Part shown: positions 8,501-9,591 of the stretch, in pieces
Position numbering within the stretch: position 1 is the first letter of the stretch
How the letters are laid out: each line of letters opens with the position of its first letter
NCBI GenBank assembly: GCA_030044695.1
Contig: JASIDM010000116.1
Coordinates: 1 to 9,591 of the forward strand
Origin: Thermoplasmata archaeon
GTDB lineage: Archaea > Thermoplasmatota > Thermoplasmata > Lutacidiplasmatales > UBA184
DNA: 9,591 nucleotides
Direction of reading: 5' to 3'
Made by a program: the position numbers and the translations under genes
The notes under the pieces: model-generated
What the model was told of the DNA's origin: nothing
The model's input: the letters and a program-made list of their open reading frames with translations, nothing else
Databases searched by the model: none

Positions 8501-9156
8501 GTCCGCTCCTGGGAGAGGAAGCCGCGCAACGCCGGCAGGTACGCCCGGGCGTTCCAGCTCCGCTCCACCCACCGACGGTGCCCGACGGCCTTCAACGTCC
8601 GCAGGTAGGCGTAGAGCGCGACGAGCAACAGGAACGTGTAGAACGACTGGTAGTCGGAGTAGCCGAACGTCGTGAAGTCGATGCTGCCGGCGAAGAACGG
8701 GTAGATGAACGCCGCGATCAGGCCCGTCCGCCGCCCGCTGATCTCGCGGCCGACCAGGTAGATCGGGAACACCGCGAGCGCCGCCCAGAGCGGGGCCTGC
8801 AGGTCCAGGAACCAGGCTCCCGCGTTGATGGCGTTCCCGCCGAACGCCGGGGCGAAGACGATCCCGAGGACCGCGTTCATCCAGTCGAACAGCGGCTCCC
8901 GCGGGTTGATCGCTCCGATCGGATACTTGAGCATCGGATCGAAGATCAGGTTCTGGTGGGTCTGGATGATGTAGGTCATCACCCGCGAGTGGTAGTACGA
9001 GTCCGATCCGCCGGCGTAGGTGTACAGCGCGCCGAACTGGTCGATGATCGGGATCTGCCAGATCGTGCGCAGCGCGAAGGCGATCCCGAACGCCGTGAAC
9101 AGGAGGCCGATCGTCCAGCCGTGGCGGCGCCACCACTCCTGGCTCTCGGAATCCAT
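2578..9156 (-). CDS. aglB: AglB/STT3 oligosaccharyltransferase with giant C-terminal repeat ectodomain
   Basis: 2192 residues, ATG start with GAGGAG ten bases upstream, TGA stop. Role: transfers the glycan from a dolichyl (pyro)phosphate lipid to Asn in N-x-S/T on the outer face of the membrane. Seen in order: about 13 membrane segments between 14 and 502; GSDSYYHSR (50-58), matching the first catalytic loop motif; FGYSDYQ (164-170), matching the second DXD region but with Gln at the third position; TVAE (367-370), the TIXE/SVSE motif; WWDYG (578-582), the STT3 signature; D688-x-x-M691, a tentative DK/DM-type motif; and MLYRIYIGY...HFEVEYET...ILEYYSGV (802-905), matching the end of the archaeal core. 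Residues about 904-2160 are beta-sandwich repeats, then a membrane helix (2161-2182) and an Arg/Trp tail. Six cysteines form three close pairs. Known AglBs are mostly about 600-1,000 residues, so this one is more than twice as long. Its transcript probably begins near 9181 and continues into the overlapping surface-protein gene. The core call is secure; the extension's role is unknown. Confidence 0.95.
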   Translation of the reverse strand: MDSESQEWWRRHGWTIGLLFTAFGIAFALRTIWQIPIIDQFGALYTYAGGSDSYYHSRVMTYIIQTHQNLIFDPMLKYPIGAINPREPLFDWMNAVLGIVFAPAFGGNAINAGAWFLDLQAPLWAALAVFPIYLVGREISGRRTGLIAAFIYPFFAGSIDFTTFGYSDYQSFYTFLLLVALYAYLRTLKAVGHRRWVERSWNARAYLPALRGFLSQERTALKWAVFTGVALGAFALSWQGYTYLIVVIAFTALIATIIEQIRHVDSLSLYFATWIIGVVAFAMLSPYYVVQGEIRVFLELPIILYFGTLLLLLPFLLMRDLPWVFSLPALLAVVGVGVLALRFASPVFFNAAITGEGYFTKTLVYTTVAEAQAPSIDALVVSYGVVTFFLAFAGLALFGLQLVRQRFKRYLIALTIFAVISIYLPISASKFFPVAAPAFALLSAEGFHRLLDVGGYPQLRRSVASLSDRGSSFAAFRKSFKARHVLVLALAIGVLLPNIWIAMDAGIPSNTKDAAAVQINNTIPSWLKLNASAPASDYLGAAGSGLDTSSTYDSAGYNWLAAQDTQLPEPDRPAVVAWWDYGFQTIDQGQHPSVADNFQNGIDPAGQFLLSQNESLAIAVLTTALLQGELEEQHTSVLPTALARLLTEDGVNVAGLEHVLTDESADYRVVTQNPQTYLPVNPSTLSLDNAMYLASSYYLADHLSRTAIALVYDTVQAYTGWRIAYAMTDSRTFPFSGSDTGIYYAPADLIGRVVNSEGVPVTFFNVTITGSDGNTYPYGPLPADVSAVEYNINYFSPFYNSMLYRIYIGYNGTDAGQASGIPGLSGAAENDPIEPGWMLQHFEVEYETAYVCPGVNNASTGSGCFVPTNRPTAITIANKTGGTADLSAISYFEGGESILEYYSGVTLDGRLVLPDGQPDVGARVTVYDGWGIPHMTNVTGANGTFQLVLPPGNDTLRLSYGTLDERTESGVNVLASIPMTISDALGFDLQPQTMVQNFVVQNGSASGLVYWNATGSSSYEAGDPVAPGAEVILGNTTSGAAYTATTDASGSFDLPTVGPGIYNVTVRVDGTSFASGTANVSAGKATNLSVPLTAGSINGTVTRSGTPYAGATVILNGANASPESTTTDANGTYSFTGLVPGTYSVSASVPSQALTSTPGSATISSHTTHASVALTLGTVGSAEVEVTYAGAAVPNASVTLDPLPSFGSTSTAPLGEVLSASTNTTYTATDDAGLAGATVAVGRYTVEARAEVDGLPYTALAPLNVTSPTSVATVVLNLTPARTVTVALSGGRISAGSNQTAILAYAASGAESTAWVVGTGTPSIQLPSGTYTLLALQGSSSSNATTTAGLATAAVTGSMTASVGLQAPARTVFTVGSPTGANTTIPAANASLTLSAGSGGPSLPMTASSTGVAGFVVPASPADLAGGYCLTASAFGFASTTTCGLTGSSLSALTKLPLTINSVPVTLTVTGLPSGTSVTANVTGESSGTESLVLSGGPTFNFDLTPGVYGVGAYAVIGDGTKVYLPSSVLSTTILLGATSVDLTLVVLPGINASGTLTVPAGLTLANTTVSLVSPEISTVVSGSQYVKQFRATPGTYTATVRGDVGAVEYVNVSQITVASTGKVTPRLTLATPGVTAAINLTSPSGAIVPANTTVRLVNGAGLAITKNASSGSLSVVVPPGTYRVVVNASVATAGPNGSYVVNWTSSASAACSFSAGNASCNVPMVGTVEPVAVRGTLAPATGGAPVTGSVELVGPYPSTNVTVVDAPSGTFAASVMPGAYDVYAVSSASPTLAAFDHLLALPGLSTNLTIAMAPTWTDELRLGLQSGTGESAGPVNVTVRNVFGISTVLAVPTLPGAVDIALPYGTYVVSASSPGTLNGVASTANASARVKLIAGNAVTDLDLAVAQRATVAGTLLGSGTAQVAAGGSTTFDFTVRNTGNVPVTVRPVGGPSTWGFDFSFANVTLAPGANASGEVRVHVPAGTLVDHAPMSIEFELSNGTGIGEVAPTPTVNVLPYYGLTLGTSSSNPPDVGPTRAVLPFYVIDSGNTRETVLLTDVSETRLTSEGWNSNWIVSGTVSGSDTINLAAAENTSVSVNLTAMSSSSVGPGTVVVQVTVLNGTGGIVSSVDLAVPHPGVGTSPGTLHVTGPGVTSGPSAIPDWFVPLVSFVPVLALIAVIALYRWWRTRRWTRW
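2591..2597 (-). promoter_or_regulatory. Ribosome binding site inside aglB for the coupled surface protein
   Basis: The minus strand reads GGAGGTG, nine bases before GTG 2581, whose own last two bases plus the next A-containing overlap form the aglB TGA stop. This supports start 2581 over GTG 2608 and indicates translational coupling. Confidence 0.6.
2611..2676 (-). other. C-terminal membrane anchor of the AglB extension
   Basis: Encodes residues 2161-2182 (WFVPLVSFVPVLALIAVIAL followed by YR), an uninterrupted hydrophobic helix, then WWRTRRWTRW. The Arg-rich tail after the helix argues by the positive-inside rule that the C-terminus is cytoplasmic, so the repeat region is tethered to the membrane at both ends. 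Confidence 0.75.
2677..6447 (-). repeat. Degenerate beta-sandwich repeats in AglB (protein-level)
   Basis: Encodes residues 904-2160. A G-x-Y-x-(V/L/A) strand signature recurs with Tyr at 1062, 1143, 1244, 1331, 1428, 1509, 1597, 1683, 1781 and 1868, spaced 81-101 residues. Several copies are preceded by a D-A-x-G or D-A-N-G-T turn (TTDASGSFDLP at 1045-1055, TTDANGTYSFTG at 1126-1137), the pattern of carboxypeptidase regulatory-like / prealbumin-like domains. A first, less regular copy covers about 905-985. Residues about 1911-2020 (VRNTGNVPVTV at 1936-1946) and 2021-2140 (VIDSGNTRETVLL at 2043-2055) resemble NEW3/CARDB-type Ig folds. Copies have diverged in sequence; I saw no long exact DNA repeats. 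Confidence 0.75.
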
Positions 9157-9166
9157 GGGGGCCGGT

Positions 9167-9172
9167 CTCCTC
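9167..9172 (-). promoter_or_regulatory. Ribosome binding site of aglB, in a potential hairpin loop
   Basis: The minus strand reads GAGGAG ten bases before ATG 9156. It lies in the loop between GCCGG (9176-9180 read on the minus strand) and CCGGC (9161-9165), which could pair in the mRNA leader. Confidence 0.55.
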
Positions 9173-9202
9173 GAGCCGGCGGCGCGCGAGACCGAGGAGC
9201 TC

Positions 9203-9210
9203 TATAAATA
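9203..9210 (-). promoter_or_regulatory. Predicted TATA box of aglB
   Basis: The minus strand reads TATTTATA, close to the archaeal box A consensus and the only AT-rich island in the surrounding 198-bp gap. Transcription about 25 bases downstream would begin near 9181, giving a leader of about 25 bases that contains the GAGGAG site before ATG 9156. Confidence 0.7.
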
Positions 9211-9224
9211 GCCGCGCCCAACGC

Positions 9225-9249
9225 GCGCGTTCGGGCGCCCGGAACGCGC
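9225..9249. repeat. 8-9-8 palindrome upstream of the aglB promoter
   Basis: GCGCGTTC (9225-9232) and GAACGCGC (9242-9249) are perfectly complementary over 8 bp. The spacer extends a nested palindrome, CGGGCGCCCG at 9232-9241. The near edge is about 15 bp upstream of the aglB TATA box, where archaeal activators often bind; it is also about 105 bp after the DUF35 stop, so a 3'-end structure for that gene is possible. The remaining gap (9250-9354) is GC-rich and shows nothing I can name. Confidence 0.45.
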
Positions 9250-9354
9250 CCGCGGGGCCGGCTCCGGGACCGTTCCGGTCGAGGAGGGGCGACCGTCGGG
9301 AGGGAGGGACCCGGACCGGTCGTCTCGGACGGGGGCTAACGCCCGCCGCGACGG

Positions 9355-9591
9355 TCAGGCCGGCCGGCTCGCGCGAAAGCGGTAGAAGACCCGGCCCCCG
9401 TCGGCCGCGTAGCTCTCCACGGCGACCGGGTCCCCGACGGCCAGCTCGCTCCAGGCGCGCCCGACGATCCGCCCGAACAGACGGAGCGGCACGCCGTCGA
9501 GATCGACCAGCCCGACCGCGAACGGCACGTCGGGCTCCATCCCCCACGGCGCCCCCGCCAGCACCGCGCTGAAGGCGTAGAGCCGTCCGGT
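9355..9591 (-). CDS. DUF35 OB-fold protein, C-terminal part (5' truncated)
   Basis: 78 residues remain, open to the window edge, stop TGA at 9355-9357. Seen: TGRLYAFSAVLAGAPWGM, PDVPFAVGLVDLDGVPLRLFG, then VGDPVAVESY and VFYRFR. This order matches the OB-fold half of DUF35 proteins: a G-x-L-Y-x-F strand, a P-(Y/F)-x-V-G-L-V-D-L-D-G strand, an hxxGDPV turn and a closing Y-R-F strand. Known: these proteins have an N-terminal zinc ribbon plus this OB fold and act as partners of thiolases or HMG-CoA synthase, or in other acyl-CoA enzymes; in archaea they often sit in the thiolase/HMG-CoA synthase operon of isoprenoid synthesis. The zinc ribbon and true start lie beyond the window. A GTG at 9564 is internal to the conserved fold and unlikely to be the start. 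Which acyl-CoA pathway it serves cannot be told from here. Confidence 0.75.
   Translation of the reverse strand, partial: TGRLYAFSAVLAGAPWGMEPDVPFAVGLVDLDGVPLRLFGRIVGRAWSELAVGDPVAVESYAADGGRVFYRFRASRPA

Noticed and set aside
7705..9207. 500-codon open frame on the plus strand
   Set aside because: Antisense to the membrane core of AglB. The product is an Arg/Glu/Asp/Gln-rich low-complexity chain with no recognisable domain.
9201..9211. TATAAATA as a plus-strand promoter
   Set aside because: There is no plausible plus-strand gene downstream; read on the minus strand the box lies at the right distance from the aglB start.
5795..9547. Long minus-strand frames of 543 and 676 codons in another phase within aglB, possible frameshift partners
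   Set aside because: Arg/Pro-rich translations without motifs, while the aglB frame continues unbroken with signatures on both sides. No frameshift is needed.
1..9591. CRISPR array, tRNA, rRNA, transposase or integrase
   Set aside because: I looked for direct repeats with spacers, tRNA-like clover ends and mobile-element genes, and saw none.

Overview
The window is archaeal. It encodes a full-length aEF-1beta (the short archaeal translation factor), a euryarchaeal-type small zinc-finger protein next to it, an AglB/STT3 oligosaccharyltransferase, and two AT-rich boxes matching the archaeal TATA element in otherwise very GC-rich DNA. The GC-rich composition, the GTG and TTG starts with GGAGG-type ribosome binding sites, and the very large, threonine/serine- and sequon-rich surface protein architecture suggest an uncultured high-GC euryarchaeon. 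Thermoplasmatota is my best guess; the lineage is inferred, not demonstrated.

Layout from left to right. The 3' end of a ferredoxin-like iron-sulfur protein runs on the plus strand (1-171). Everything else is on the minus strand. A short convergent gap (172-259) holds a small hairpin, and a second hairpin overlaps the end of the next gene. Reading the minus strand from the right: the end of a DUF35-type OB-fold acyl-CoA-associated protein (9355-9591, truncated by the window edge); a 198-bp gap with a palindrome, a TATA box and a Shine-Dalgarno site; a 2192-residue AglB/STT3 (2578-9156); a sequon-rich, signal-peptide-bearing, C-terminally anchored surface protein (1748-2581) whose start overlaps the aglB stop as GTGA; then a 58-residue four-CxxC zinc protein (1542-1718), aEF-1beta (1262-1528) and a YdjM/DUF457-type membrane metal-dependent hydrolase (260-1246).

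Functionally there appear to be two transcription units. The first, driven from about 9203-9210, encodes the N-glycosylation enzyme and a translationally coupled glycoprotein. The second encodes the zinc protein, aEF-1beta and the hydrolase. It may have its own promoter, a perfect TTTATATA box embedded in the last codons of the surface-protein gene and written with the codons TTT and ATA, both unusual in GC-rich DNA.

The most unusual object is the AglB itself. After a recognisable catalytic core of about 900 residues it carries roughly 1,250 further extracytoplasmic residues. These are built from about ten beta-sandwich repeats marked by a G-x-Y signature every 81-101 residues, then two CARDB/NEW3-like domains, and a second membrane anchor at the extreme C-terminus. 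The protein has 48 N-glycosylation sequons after residue 500 and none before it. The oligosaccharyltransferase is therefore fused to a giant, potentially self-glycosylated surface stalk and coupled to a second sequon-rich membrane glycoprotein. This is the best candidate here for an undescribed system: a membrane-tethered glycosyltransferase that is itself part of the cell surface coat.
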